A stretch of 64,000 nucleotides of DNA. Origin: Saccharothrix deserti. Its GTDB lineage: Bacteria; Actinomycetota; Actinomycetes; Mycobacteriales; Pseudonocardiaceae. Shown in pieces: positions 8,200 through 17,170 of the stretch (position 1 is its first letter; every line of letters begins with the position of its first letter). Under the pieces are notes generated by a model. The model did no database searches, had not been told where the DNA came from, and saw only the letters and a list, made by a program, of their open reading frames with translations. The stretch spans positions 372,001 to 436,000 of the forward strand of contig NZ_VKAB01000002.1 in assembly GCF_009769385.1 (NCBI RefSeq). The letters run 5' to 3'. The position numbers and the translations under genes are program-made.

Positions 8200-9528
8200 C
8201 TACCGGCTGACCTTGAAGCCCTGCTTCTCGGCGTACGCGACGACGTTCTTCTGCGTCTCCTCCAGCACCGTGCTCCACTCCCTGCCGCCCGACATCGCCT
8301 CGGCGGTGCGGTCGTTCAGGTCCTTGAAGACGAAGTCCTGGAACGGCGTGTACTGGAACTCGCCCAGCTTCTCCGACACCGGCACGAAGATCTCGTTCAC
8401 CTTCTGGCCGTTGAAGAACTCGTACGCCTTGCCGGTGAACGCCGGGTCCGCCGCGACGTCCTTGACCAGCGGGTAGAGGAACGCCTTGTTCAGGCCGATG
8501 TCCCAGGCGGCCTTCGAGCGGCCGAACAGCTCGCGGGCCACCGTGGTCGCCGCCTTCGGGTTCTTGGCCTGCTTGGTCACGGTGAACGTCGAGCCGCCCC
8601 AGTCGCCCTGCTCGTCGGCGCCCGCGGTCCACTGCGGCATCGGCGCGACCGCCCACTTGCCCGCCGTGTTCTTGAGCGAGCCCGCGACGTAACCGGGGGT
8701 CCAGCCGGCCGCGGCCCAGGTCCAGTACTTGCCGGAGTCCAGCGCGGCGGTGGCGTCGGCGGTGAAGAACTTGTCCTGGGCCATCAGGCCCTTGTCCACC
8801 ATGTCGCCGTACAGGTCGACGACCTTCTCGCACTCGGGCGCGGTCAGGTTGATCTTCACTTCGTCCTTGGCCTTGGCCTGCGAGTAGCCGTACGGGCGGC
8901 AGCCCGCCTGCCACATCAGCCCGTTGAGCCAGCCGCCGTCACTGCCGAAACTGGCGATGTAGGCGGCGGGATCGACGGCCTTGATCTTCGCCGCGGCGTC
9001 GGCGTACTCCGCCCAGGTGGTCGGCACCGGGATGCCGTGCTGGTCGAAGAGGTCCTTGCGGTACATCAACGCCATCGGGCCGCCGTCGACCGGGATCGCG
9101 TAGACCTTCTCGCCGTCGGTGGCCTGGCTCCACGCCCACTCGGCGTAGATGTCCTTGTCCTCGTTGGCGCCGTGCTCGCCCATGTCGACCAGGGCGTCGA
9201 GGATGACGAACGTCGGGATCTGCTGGAACTCGACCATCGCCACGTCCGGCGCGCCCTTGCCCGCGGTGAACGCCGTTTTGAGCTTGGCGTACTGGTCCGG
9301 GCCGGTGCCGACGTTGGTCCAGTCGACCTGGATGTCGGTGTGGGAGGCGTTGAACGCCTCGACCACGCCCTTGAACTCCGGGTACCAGGCCCAGACCGAC
9401 ACGCGCACGGGGCCGTCGTCCTCGCCGGCGGCCCCGCCGCAGGCGGCGACCGCGAGCAGGCCGCAGACGGCGAGGGCTCGGCCGAGTTTCGCCATCCTGA
9501 CTTTTGCCAACCAGTTGGTGCCGAGCAT
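8200..9528 (-). CDS. sugar ABC transporter solute-binding lipoprotein
   Basis: A 442-residue extracellular sugar-binding protein of the SBP_bac_1/8 family. The signal segment GRALAVCGLLAVAACGG contains the lipobox VAAC, so it should be lipid-anchored. The mature part shows the usual cluster-B layout (FNASHTDIQVDWTNVGTG, YAIPVDGGPMALMYRKDLF). ATG at 9528 has GGAAAGG 8 bases upstream; an internal ATG at 9495 would give a shorter n-region and cannot be excluded. First gene of the arabinan-oligosaccharide operon, divergent from the LacI regulator, with three operator-like palindromes in the 385-base gap. Confidence 0.93.
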   Translation of the reverse strand: MLGTNWLAKVRMAKLGRALAVCGLLAVAACGGAAGEDDGPVRVSVWAWYPEFKGVVEAFNASHTDIQVDWTNVGTGPDQYAKLKTAFTAGKGAPDVAMVEFQQIPTFVILDALVDMGEHGANEDKDIYAEWAWSQATDGEKVYAIPVDGGPMALMYRKDLFDQHGIPVPTTWAEYADAAAKIKAVDPAAYIASFGSDGGWLNGLMWQAGCRPYGYSQAKAKDEVKINLTAPECEKVVDLYGDMVDKGLMAQDKFFTADATAALDSGKYWTWAAAGWTPGYVAGSLKNTAGKWAVAPMPQWTAGADEQGDWGGSTFTVTKQAKNPKAATTVARELFGRSKAAWDIGLNKAFLYPLVKDVAADPAFTGKAYEFFNGQKVNEIFVPVSEKLGEFQYTPFQDFVFKDLNDRTAEAMSGGREWSTVLEETQKNVVAYAEKQGFKVSR

Positions 9529-9719
9529 GAGTAGCGCCTTTCCGTCGCGGCATGCGTCAGGGCATGCGCGACCGCCATCACGGAGCGTGATCGAGACGGT
9601 GAAGGGTGAGCGGCGACCCCACGAGGCGCGAACTGGTGCCGTTGAGGTCGGTCGGGGTGCTGCGCCACGGCCGACGGGTTCGGGGGAAACCGACCGTGCT
9701 GCCGCCGTGGCACCGGGTA

Positions 9720-9733
9720 TTGCTGCGCTGCAG
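9720..9733. promoter_or_regulatory. LacI-type operator candidate 1
   Basis: TTGCTGCGCTGCAG, a near-palindrome centred on CG, about 190 bases upstream of both divergent starts. It shares the core CTGCGCTGCA with the site at 9752, exactly 32 bases (three helical turns) away, and resembles the perfect palindrome at 9862. The position between an ABC operon and its LacI gene fits autoregulated control; binding is inferred. Confidence 0.6.
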
Positions 9734-9751
9734 AGGACTATGGCCTGGGTT

Positions 9752-9765
9752 TTGCTGCGCTGCAA
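9752..9765. promoter_or_regulatory. LacI-type operator candidate 2
   Basis: TTGCTGCGCTGCAA, identical to the first candidate except for the last base and symmetric at all but one position pair. The 32-base spacing from site 1 would place two dimers on the same DNA face. Confidence 0.6.
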
Positions 9766-9861
9766 GACCTCACCTGAAGTTAATCCAAACGAGATCTTCG
9801 GCCGCCTCGACGCCTCCGGACAAGTCGGTCTTGCCGTGGGAGAGGCTGGAGCGCACACTCT

Positions 9862-9875
9862 CTGCAGCGCTGCAG
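9862..9875. promoter_or_regulatory. LacI-type operator candidate 3, perfect palindrome
   Basis: CTGCAGCGCTGCAG is a perfect 14-bp palindrome 39 bases upstream of the LacI start codon, where bound protein would block the regulator's own promoter. A LacI tetramer or looping with the two upstream sites is possible but not shown by sequence. Confidence 0.65.
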
Positions 9876-9913
9876 CGGTGGGGCCGCCGCGCCGGTCCAA
9901 CGGAGGAAAGCCG

Positions 9914-10942
9914 ATGCGTGACGCCACGCTGCGTGACGTTGCCGAGCTGGCGGGGGTGTCCGCGCGGACGGTGTCGAACGTGGTCAACGGCTACGCGCCG
10001 GTCACCGAGCACACCCGGGAAAAGGTGGAGAAGGCGATCAAGGAGTTGGGCTACCGGCCCAACGTGCTGGCCCGCAACCTCGCGAACGGCCGGTCCGGGC
10101 AGATCGCCGTGGTGGTGCCGTTCCTGGACGTGCCGTACTTCTCGGAGCTGCTGCAGGCGATCATCCCCTGCGCACGGGAACGCGGCTACCACGTGCTGAT
10201 CGACCAGACCGACGGCGACCCGACGCACGAGCGCGAGCTGATCCGGCGCGGCGCGCGGGCGGTCCTGTTCGACGGGATGATCTACAGCCCGCTCGGGCTG
10301 GCGCAGGAGGACCTGGCCGAGAGCGACCCGACGTTCCCGCTGGTCCTGCTCGGCGAGCGGTCGTCCAACGCCTTCTTCGACCACGTCGGCATCGACGACG
10401 TCGCGGCGTCCCGTGAGGCCACCGCGCACCTGATCGGCCTCGGCAGGCGCCGGATCGCGGCCATCGGCGACCAGCCGTACCCGACCGGCGAGGCGGCGCA
10501 GCTGCGCACGCTCGGCTACCGGCAGGCCCACGCGGAGGCCGGTCTGCCGGTGGACGAGTCGCTGATCGTCCAGACGCACCGGTTCAACCGCTCGGACGGC
10601 GCGGCGGCCATGCGGGCGCTGCTCGACCGGGACGACCCGCCGGACGCCGTCTTCGGCTACAACGACCCGGTGGCGCTCGGCGCGTTGCACGAGGTGCTGG
10701 AACGCGGGCTGCGGGTCCCCGAGGACATCGCGCTGATCGGCTACGACGACATCGAGGAAGGCCGCTACTCCAACCCGGCGATCAGCACGATCTCACCGGA
10801 CAAGGACGCCATCGCGACGACGGCGGTGGACCGGCTGCTCAAGCGCATCGGCAGCACCGAGCCGTTGCCCGGAATAGAGGTCCGCGCCGCGCACCGGCTG
10901 ATCGCCCGGCAGAGCACCCTCGGTCGCGCCGCCACGCGGTAA
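9914..10942 (+). CDS. LacI-family transcriptional regulator of arabinan use
   Basis: A 342-residue LacI/GalR repressor of normal length. The N-terminal helix-turn-helix is TLRDVAELAGVSARTVSNVVNG and the hinge helix YRPNVLARNLANGRSG, followed by a periplasmic-binding-like effector domain (FGYNDPVALGALHEV, IGYDDIEEGRYSNPAISTI). ATG at 9914 is preceded by GGAGGAAA. Divergent from the arabino-oligosaccharide ABC operon, it most likely represses that operon and itself through the palindromes between them and is released by arabinose or an arabino-oligosaccharide (inference from context). Confidence 0.92.
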   Translation: MRDATLRDVAELAGVSARTVSNVVNGYAPVTEHTREKVEKAIKELGYRPNVLARNLANGRSGQIAVVVPFLDVPYFSELLQAIIPCARERGYHVLIDQTDGDPTHERELIRRGARAVLFDGMIYSPLGLAQEDLAESDPTFPLVLLGERSSNAFFDHVGIDDVAASREATAHLIGLGRRRIAAIGDQPYPTGEAAQLRTLGYRQAHAEAGLPVDESLIVQTHRFNRSDGAAAMRALLDRDDPPDAVFGYNDPVALGALHEVLERGLRVPEDIALIGYDDIEEGRYSNPAISTISPDKDAIATTAVDRLLKRIGSTEPLPGIEVRAAHRLIARQSTLGRAATR

Positions 10943-10951
10943 ACGCTTACC
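10938..10951. promoter_or_regulatory. second-class LacI-like palindrome before the GH2 gene
   Basis: GGTAAACGCTTACC, a near-perfect palindrome overlapping the LacI stop codon and lying 174 bases upstream of the GH2 start. It shares its form with sites at 14312 and 51195, but not with the CTGCGCTGCA sites upstream of lacI, so a different LacI-family protein probably reads it. A TTGACA at 11025-11030 could be the -35 of the GH2 promoter. Confidence 0.5.
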
Positions 10952-11124
10952 AGCACGGGGGCGCGTGCTGCGCAAGCCTTGTGTCTCAATGGCTTCAGGC
11001 CGTCTTCGGGACCTGGCAGGGCTATTGACAGCCACCTGCGCCGGCGGCAGCATCCTGTGGCGTTCTGTTGCTCTAAGAACTTCTCTGATCGGTGTTGTTG
11101 AGTTCCGGGGAGACGAGGATTTCG

Positions 11125-14100
11125 GTGGACAGACACAGTCGTTTGTTCCGGGCAGGCGTGGCGGCGGCCGTCGCGCTCCTGCTGGCGTCGGGCCTCGTGC
11201 AGGCTCCCGCCGCGACCGGCGACCCGGCCGCCGCGGCGCACCCGACCCGCAGCGAGAACTTCGACGGGTCGTGGAAGTTCGCCCTGGCCAACACCACCGG
11301 CGACGAAGACCCGGCGTACGCCGACGCGGACGAGCCGGGCTTCGACGACTCGTCGTGGCGCGCGCTCGACCTGCCGCACGACTGGTCGATCGAGCAGGCC
11401 ATGACGCCCGCGGCGGGCAGCAACACCGGCTACTTCCCCGGCGGCCTCGGCTGGTACCGCAAGACGTTCACGCTGCCGCGCTCGACCGCGGGCAAGAAGG
11501 TCTCGCTGGACTTCGACGGCGTCTACATGGACTCCGAGGTCTACCTCAACGGCACGCTGGTGACCGCGCACCCGTACGGCTACACGGGTTTCGCGGTCGA
11601 CCTGACCCCGTTGGCGCACACCGACGGCAAGACGCCGAACGTGGTCGCGGTGAAGGTGCGCAACAAGCTGCCGAGCAGCCGCTGGTACTCCGGCAGCGGC
11701 ATCTACCGGCACGTCGAGCTGGTCGTCACCGACCCGGTGCACGTCGCCCGGCACGGCACGTTCGTGACGACGCCGAACGTGGAGCAGGAGGTGAAGTCCG
11801 GCTTCGCCACCGCGCACGTCCGCACCGACGTGGTCAACGGGGCCGATGCCGGGGACGTCGCCGTGTCGTACCGCGTCAAGGACGCCGCCGGCCGCGTCGT
11901 GGCACGCCACCGCTCGGCGGTGACCGCGCCGACCGCCGAGTCCGACGTCCGGGTGCCCAGGCCCACCCTGTGGTCGATGGCGAACCCGTACCTCTACACC
12001 TTGGAGACCGAGGTGACGGTGGCGGGCAGGCGCGTCGACACCACCAGCACCCGGTTCGGCTTCCGCTGGGTCCGGTTCGACGCGAACGAGGGCTTCTTCG
12101 TCAACGGCGAGTACCACAAGATCCAGGGCGTGGACCTGCACCACGACCAGGGCGCGCTCGGGTCCGCCGTCAACCGGGACGCGTTGGTCCGCCAGATGAA
12201 GCTGATGAAGGACATGGGCGTCAACGCCTTCCGCACTTCGCACAACCCGCCCACGCCCGAGCAGGTCGAGATCTGCGAGGAACTGGGCATCGTGATGATG
12301 GTCGAGGCGTTCGACACCTGGCGCAGGCCCAAGATCCGCTACGACTACGGCCGGTTCTTCGAGGCCAACAGCGGCGCGGACATCAAGGAGATGGTGAACG
12401 CGGCGAAGAACTCCCCCGCCGTCGTGCTGTGGTCGGTCGGCAACGAGATCCCGGACTTCCACTCGGTCCCGTTCGGCCCGGACACCGCGAAGCGCCTGGC
12501 CGCCGACATCAGGTCGATCGACACCAGCCGCCCGGTGGTGTTCGGCTCGGACGCGTACCGCCGGGTGCCCGCCGACGGTTCGGGCCCGGACCAGATCCTG
12601 CGCTCGTTGGACGGCCTCGGCCTCAACTACAACACCGCGGGCTCGGTGGACGCGTTGCACGCCAAGTACCCGGACAAGTTCATCTTCGAGTCGGAGTCGT
12701 CGTCCTCGACGTCCACTCGCGGCTCGTACCAGGACCCGCTGCTGGTCAACACCGGTGAGAACTACACGCCCGGCAAGCGGGAGGCGTCGTCGTACGACAA
12801 CAACATGGCGTCGTGGACGTTGAGCGGCGAGTACGGGTTGAAGAAGGACCGGGACCGCAAGTTCTTCCTCGGCCAGTTCCTGTGGTCGGGCATGGACTAC
12901 ATCGGCGAGCCGACGCCGTTCGACGGCGTGTTCCCGGTGCGGACGTCGCACTTCGGCGCGATGGACACGGCGGGCTTCCCGAAGGACCTCTACTACCTGT
13001 TCAAGAGCCAGTGGACGACCGACCCGATGGTGCACGTGGTCCCGATGAACTGGACCGACCACGAGTTGGGCGATCCGGTGCAGGTGTGGGCGTACGCCAA
13101 TGTGGACACCGTCGAGCTGTTCCTGAACGGCAAGTCGCTCGGCGTGCGGAAGTTCGACCGCAAGACGACCACGTACGGCAAGGAGTACCTGGAGACGACC
13201 GAGCCGTCCGGCGACGACAAGAACGTCACCACCGGCCCGTTCCCCGGCAGCTACACCAGCCCCAACGGCAGCGCGGGCAAGCTCCACCTGACGTGGACCG
13301 TGCCGTTCGCGCCGGGTGAGCTCGTCGCGGTGGCGCGCAAGGACGGCAAGGAGGTCGCGCGGGACGCCGTGCGCACGGCCGGTGCGGCGGACGCGGTGAA
13401 GCTGACGGCGGACCGCAAGGTGGTCAAGGCCGACGGCAAGTCGCTGACCTACATCACCGCCGACGTGGTGGACAAGAACGGCGTGGTCGTGCCGAGTGCG
13501 GACAACAAGGTCACGTTCTCCGTCACCGGCGGCAGGGTGGTCGGTGTGGACAACGGGCGGCCGGAGAGCGTGGAGCCGTACAAGGCGGACGGCATGACCG
13601 CGTTCCACGGCAAGGTGCTGGCGATCGTCCAGTCGGACGGGCGGACCGGGCCCATCACGGTCAAGGCTACGTCGCCCGGTCTGCGGTCGGGCCGCACGAC
13701 CGTGCTCGCCACCTGGGCCGGTACCAGGGGACCGGTCGGTGCGGCACCGGTGTTCGCGCCCGCGCCGCCGGACCTCTCCAGCCCCGTGGACGCCAGTTAC
13801 AGCGGCAGGCCGACCACGTTGCCCTCGGCGATGGTGGACGGTGACATGACCACCCGGTGGTCGAACTCCTACGCCAAGCAGGCGACGCAGGTGCTGCCCG
13901 CCGTGTCCTCGGCGCACGCGAGCGACTGGGTGTCGGTGGCGTTGCCGGAGGCGCGGACGGTCACGGGCGCGACGTCGTACTTCACCGTGGACGGCTCCCA
14001 CCAGCTGCCCGCCTCGGTCGAGGTGGCGCACTGGAACGGCACCGCGTGGGTGTCCGCGTCGAACGTCCGGGTCGACTGGGCGACCGCGGCGGACCAGCCG

Positions 14101-14229
14101 AGCACCATCACGTTCGACCCGGTGGCCACGACGGAGGTCCGGATCACCATGACCAGCCGGGCACCGGGGACGTCGACCGGGTTCCTCGGCATCAACGAAC
14201 TCCAGGTGGTCGGCGACCGGATCGGCTGA
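11125..14229 (+). CDS. secreted GH2 glycosidase (beta-galactosidase-like) with C-terminal F5/8-type domain
   Basis: A 1034-residue secreted GH2 enzyme. A signal peptide (residues 1-40, hydrophobic AAAVALLLASGLVQAPAA) precedes a jelly-roll domain (RALDLPHDWSIEQAM), an Ig-like domain, the TIM barrel with acid/base Glu441 in SVGNEIP and probable nucleophile Glu522 in FIFESE, further beta-sandwich domains as in DUF4982-containing GH2 enzymes, and a discoidin/CBM32-like domain from about 885 to the end. Pectic galactan side chains are a sensible substrate given its neighbours; beta-glucuronidase or other GH2 activity is possible. GTG at 11125 is used because GACGAGGA precedes it and gives a clean signal peptide; the frame opens at 11092. 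Confidence 0.9.
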   Translation: MDRHSRLFRAGVAAAVALLLASGLVQAPAATGDPAAAAHPTRSENFDGSWKFALANTTGDEDPAYADADEPGFDDSSWRALDLPHDWSIEQAMTPAAGSNTGYFPGGLGWYRKTFTLPRSTAGKKVSLDFDGVYMDSEVYLNGTLVTAHPYGYTGFAVDLTPLAHTDGKTPNVVAVKVRNKLPSSRWYSGSGIYRHVELVVTDPVHVARHGTFVTTPNVEQEVKSGFATAHVRTDVVNGADAGDVAVSYRVKDAAGRVVARHRSAVTAPTAESDVRVPRPTLWSMANPYLYTLETEVTVAGRRVDTTSTRFGFRWVRFDANEGFFVNGEYHKIQGVDLHHDQGALGSAVNRDALVRQMKLMKDMGVNAFRTSHNPPTPEQVEICEELGIVMMVEAFDTWRRPKIRYDYGRFFEANSGADIKEMVNAAKNSPAVVLWSVGNEIPDFHSVPFGPDTAKRLAADIRSIDTSRPVVFGSDAYRRVPADGSGPDQILRSLDGLGLNYNTAGSVDALHAKYPDKFIFESESSSSTSTRGSYQDPLLVNTGENYTPGKREASSYDNNMASWTLSGEYGLKKDRDRKFFLGQFLWSGMDYIGEPTPFDGVFPVRTSHFGAMDTAGFPKDLYYLFKSQWTTDPMVHVVPMNWTDHELGDPVQVWAYANVDTVELFLNGKSLGVRKFDRKTTTYGKEYLETTEPSGDDKNVTTGPFPGSYTSPNGSAGKLHLTWTVPFAPGELVAVARKDGKEVARDAVRTAGAADAVKLTADRKVVKADGKSLTYITADVVDKNGVVVPSADNKVTFSVTGGRVVGVDNGRPESVEPYKADGMTAFHGKVLAIVQSDGRTGPITVKATSPGLRSGRTTVLATWAGTRGPVGAAPVFAPAPPDLSSPVDASYSGRPTTLPSAMVDGDMTTRWSNSYAKQATQVLPAVSSAHASDWVSVALPEARTVTGATSYFTVDGSHQLPASVEVAHWNGTAWVSASNVRVDWATAADQPSTITFDPVATTEVRITMTSRAPGTSTGFLGINELQVVGDRIG

Positions 14230-14250
14230 CCGCACTCGACGACCGCACTC

Positions 14251-14283
14251 GACGACCGCCGTCGGCGCTTGACGGCGGTCGTC
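14251..14283 (+). terminator. hairpin terminator after the GH2 gene
   Basis: A perfect 13-bp stem (14251-14263 with 14271-14283, arm GACGACCGCCGTC) and a 7-base loop, 21 bases after the GH2 stop. A direct repeat of CCGCACTCGACGA lies just before it. The next gene therefore probably has its own promoter, with the palindrome at 14312. Confidence 0.75.
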
Positions 14284-14311
14284 GGTGGTGGTGCAGTGCT
14301 CGTACACGGCC

Positions 14312-14325
14312 GGAAAGCGCTTTCC
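14312..14325. promoter_or_regulatory. perfect palindromic operator candidate before the YetA-like gene
   Basis: GGAAAGCGCTTTCC is a perfect 14-bp palindrome 24 bases upstream of the start codon. Its AAGCGCTT core is the classic LacI/CcpA-family operator form. Closely related versions occur at 10938 and 51195. Confidence 0.6.
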
Positions 14326-14349
14326 CTGCATCTCGACGAGGAGATTTTG

Positions 14350-17067
14350 ATGGCACAGGTGAACCGTCGGACCTTCCTGGGTGGCGTCGCGGCCGCGGGC
14401 GCCGCGTACGGGCTCCCGTTCGGCGTGGGCAGCGCGCACGCGGCGGCTGCGGACCCGCCGCGCCAGGCCGCGCTCGGCTGGCTCGAAGGCGGCGCACCGG
14501 CCACGCACGCGGGCACCACGTGGGGCGTCCCGTGGCCGCGCGGCGCGTTCCCCAGGGACCAGACGTTCTCCCTGACCACCGCCTCCGGCGAGCAGGTGCC
14601 GGTGCAGACGTGGACCACGGGTGTCTGGCCGGACGGCTCGCTGAAGTGGAGCGCGCACGCGATCAGCGGACCGACCGCCGCCGACGGCTACCGGCTGGAA
14701 CCCGGCCCGGCACAAGCCCCGGCGCAGGCCATCAAGGTGGACGACAAGCACGGGCACGTCGTCGTCGACACCGGCGTCATCGAGGTGACCGTGCGCAAGA
14801 GCGGCGCGGAGCTGATCGAGCGGATCGTCCGCAACGGCCAGCCCGTGGTGCAGCGCGGGCACCTGGTGGCACTGCGGCAGGACCACGACGAGGACGAGGA
14901 CACCGGCAGCGCGCGGCGGGAGAAGTTCGTCAGCGCGGTGCGCAACGTCATCGTGGAGCAGAGCGGTCCGGTGCGGGCCGTGCTGCGCATCGACGGCGTG
15001 CACCGGGGTGTGACGAGACGGCGCGAGTGGCTGCCGTTCACCGTCCGGTTCTACTTCTTCGCCGGCACGGACAGCATCCGGATGACCCACACGTTCGTGT
15101 GGGACGGCACCGCGGACGACTACCTGCGCGGTCTGGGCATCCGGTTCGAGGTGCCGATGCGGGACGAGCTGTACGACCGGCACATCCGGTTCGGCGGTGA
15201 GGAAGGCGGCCTGCTGCGCGAGGCCGTACGCGGCATCACCGGTCTGCGGCGTGACCCCGGCGCGGCGGTCCGGGCCGCGCAGGTGGCGGGGCGGAAGCTG
15301 CCGCCGACGTCCACTTGGGACACTCGGGTCAGCAGCAGGCTGAACCTCATCCCGGCGTGGGGCGACTACAGCCTGAGCCAGCTCACGGCGGACGGTTTCG
15401 CGATCCGCAAGCGCACCAAGCCCGGTCACACGTGGGTGGACGTGGACGCCGGGCGGCGGTCGCCCGGTTTCGGGTACGTCGGCGGCGCGAGCGGCGGCCT
15501 GGCGTTCGGGCTGCGGAACTTCTGGCAGCTGCACCCGACCCAGCTCGACGTCCGGGGCGCGGCGGGCGACAAGGCGGAGGTGACGGTCTGGCTGTGGTCG
15601 CCGGACGCCCGGCCGATGGACCTGCGCTTCTACCACGACGGCCTGGGCATGGACACCTTCCCGGAGCAGCTGGAGGGCCTCCAGATCACCTACGAGGACT
15701 ACGAACCGGGCTTCGGCACCGCGTACGGCGTCGCGCGCACCAGCGAGCTCACCCTGTGGGCGCTCGGTTCGACACCGGACGACGCGAGCCTGTCCGCCAT
15801 GTCGCAGGCCGTCCAGACGCCGCCGCTGCTGGTCGCGCCGCCGCAGCACCTGCTGGACGCGGGCGTGTTCGGCGACTGGTCGCTGGTCGACCGCTCCACC
15901 CCGGCGCGGGCCGCGATCGAGGACCGGCTGGACTTCCTGTTCGACTACCACCGCGACCAGGTGGAGCAGCGCCGCTGGTACGGGTTCTGGAACTACGGCG
16001 ACGTGATGCACACCTACGACACGGACCGGCACCAGTGGCGGTACGACGTCGGCGGTTACGCGTGGGACAACTCGGAGCTGTCCACCGACCTGTGGCTCTG
16101 GTACGCCTACCTGCGCAGCGGGCGGGCGGACGTGTTCCGGATGGCCGAGGCGATGACCCGGCACACCGGCGAGGTCGACGTCTACCACCTCGGCCAGTGG
16201 AAGGACCTCGGCACCAGGCACAACGTCCTGCACTGGGGGTGCAGCGCGAAGCAGCTGCGCATCAGCACCGCCGCGAACCGGCGGTTCTACTACTTCCTCA
16301 CCGCCGACGAACGGGTCGGCGACCTGCTGCGCGAGCTGGTCGACGCGGACCGCACGTTCGTCGCCCTCGACCCGCTGCGCAAGATCCGGACCGAGCCGTA
16401 CACGCCGGACCCGAAGGCGCTCGCCGTCGGCCTGGGCACGGACTGGGGCGCGCTGGCGGCGGCGTGGCTGACCGAGTGGGAACGCGGTGGTGATCCGGTC
16501 GCGCGGCAGAAACTGCTCGGCACCGTCGAGGACATCGGCGCGCTGAAGAACGGGTTCATCACCGGGGAGGCGTTGTACAACCTGGAGACCGGCCGGTTCG
16601 CCACCGATCGGGTGCAGGTGAGCGTGTCGCACCTGTCGGCGGTGTTCGGGTTGGCGGAGGTCTGCAGCGAGCTGATCGACCTCGTGGGTCAGCCGGCGTT
16701 CGAGCGGGCCTGGTTGCAGTACTGCCGGTTGTACGGCGCGACGCGGGCGGAGCAGCAGGCCGAGGTCGGCGGCTCGTGGAACATCGGCTTCCGCCAGATG
16801 CACTCGCGCCTGACCGCGTACGCGGCGGCGCGGACCGGGGACGCCGCGTTGGCCGAGCGGGCGTGGAACGAGTTCTTCGCGGGTCAGGACGGTTACGGCC
16901 CGGGGCTGCCGTGGCGGTCCACCAGGGTCGAGGGCCCGAACGCGCTGCGCCCGGTGGACGAGGCGGCGTTCGTGTCGACCAACGCGTCGGCCCAGTACGG
17001 TCTCGCGGCCATCCAGACCCTCGCCCTGGTGGGTGACAAGCTGCCTCCGCAGCGGGTGGACCGGTAG
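14350..17067 (+). CDS. Tat-exported PcRGLX/YetA-like exo-rhamnogalacturonan lyase family protein
   Basis: A 905-residue protein with a twin-arginine signal (NRRTFLGG at residues 5-12, then GVAAAGAAYGLPFGVGSAHA). The N-terminal domain LGWLEGGAPATHAGTTWGVP and WTTGVWPDGSLKWSAHAISG is characteristic of the PcRGLX/YetA family, whose characterised members release sugars from the end of rhamnogalacturonan backbones. An alpha/alpha-barrel-like middle (WYGFWNYGDVMHTYDTDRHQW) and C-terminal helices follow. ATG at 14350 has GAGGAGAT upstream. Together with GH2, GH51 and the PL3 pectate lyase near 43.4 kb it makes a coherent pectin-degrading set. Enzyme activity is inferred from the family. Confidence 0.82.
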   Translation: MAQVNRRTFLGGVAAAGAAYGLPFGVGSAHAAAADPPRQAALGWLEGGAPATHAGTTWGVPWPRGAFPRDQTFSLTTASGEQVPVQTWTTGVWPDGSLKWSAHAISGPTAADGYRLEPGPAQAPAQAIKVDDKHGHVVVDTGVIEVTVRKSGAELIERIVRNGQPVVQRGHLVALRQDHDEDEDTGSARREKFVSAVRNVIVEQSGPVRAVLRIDGVHRGVTRRREWLPFTVRFYFFAGTDSIRMTHTFVWDGTADDYLRGLGIRFEVPMRDELYDRHIRFGGEEGGLLREAVRGITGLRRDPGAAVRAAQVAGRKLPPTSTWDTRVSSRLNLIPAWGDYSLSQLTADGFAIRKRTKPGHTWVDVDAGRRSPGFGYVGGASGGLAFGLRNFWQLHPTQLDVRGAAGDKAEVTVWLWSPDARPMDLRFYHDGLGMDTFPEQLEGLQITYEDYEPGFGTAYGVARTSELTLWALGSTPDDASLSAMSQAVQTPPLLVAPPQHLLDAGVFGDWSLVDRSTPARAAIEDRLDFLFDYHRDQVEQRRWYGFWNYGDVMHTYDTDRHQWRYDVGGYAWDNSELSTDLWLWYAYLRSGRADVFRMAEAMTRHTGEVDVYHLGQWKDLGTRHNVLHWGCSAKQLRISTAANRRFYYFLTADERVGDLLRELVDADRTFVALDPLRKIRTEPYTPDPKALAVGLGTDWGALAAAWLTEWERGGDPVARQKLLGTVEDIGALKNGFITGEALYNLETGRFATDRVQVSVSHLSAVFGLAEVCSELIDLVGQPAFERAWLQYCRLYGATRAEQQAEVGGSWNIGFRQMHSRLTAYAAARTGDAALAERAWNEFFAGQDGYGPGLPWRSTRVEGPNALRPVDEAAFVSTNASAQYGLAAIQTLALVGDKLPPQRVDR

Positions 17068-17077
17068 CCGTCGGAAT

Positions 17078-17116
17078 GCCGGGCCCGGGTGCGCTGGGGA
17101 CGCGCCCGGGGCCCGG
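17078..17116. terminator. GC-rich hairpin between convergent genes
   Basis: GCCGGGCCCGGGTGCGC near 17078-17094 pairs, with one bulge, with GCGCCCGGGGCCCGGC at 17101-17116. It lies between the end of the YetA-like gene and the end of the convergent response-regulator gene, so it may serve both strands. Confidence 0.6.
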
Positions 17117-17170
17117 CCATCAGCTTGAGATCGCTCGTGAAGGGACGTGCCGACAGCCGATGGTCGCGCG

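Noticed and set aside
6296..8914. Apparent fusion of a long N-terminal region with the MalG-like permease
   Set aside because: The upstream 584 codons are an out-of-frame reading of the solute-binding and MalF-like genes; a GTGA overlap gives the real start.
10765..16803. A 2012-codon open frame on the minus strand across the LacI, GH2 and YetA-like genes
   Set aside because: It is antisense to well-supported enzymes and made of Arg/Val/His/Pro-rich sequence without domains, a usual effect of third-position GC in actinomycetes.
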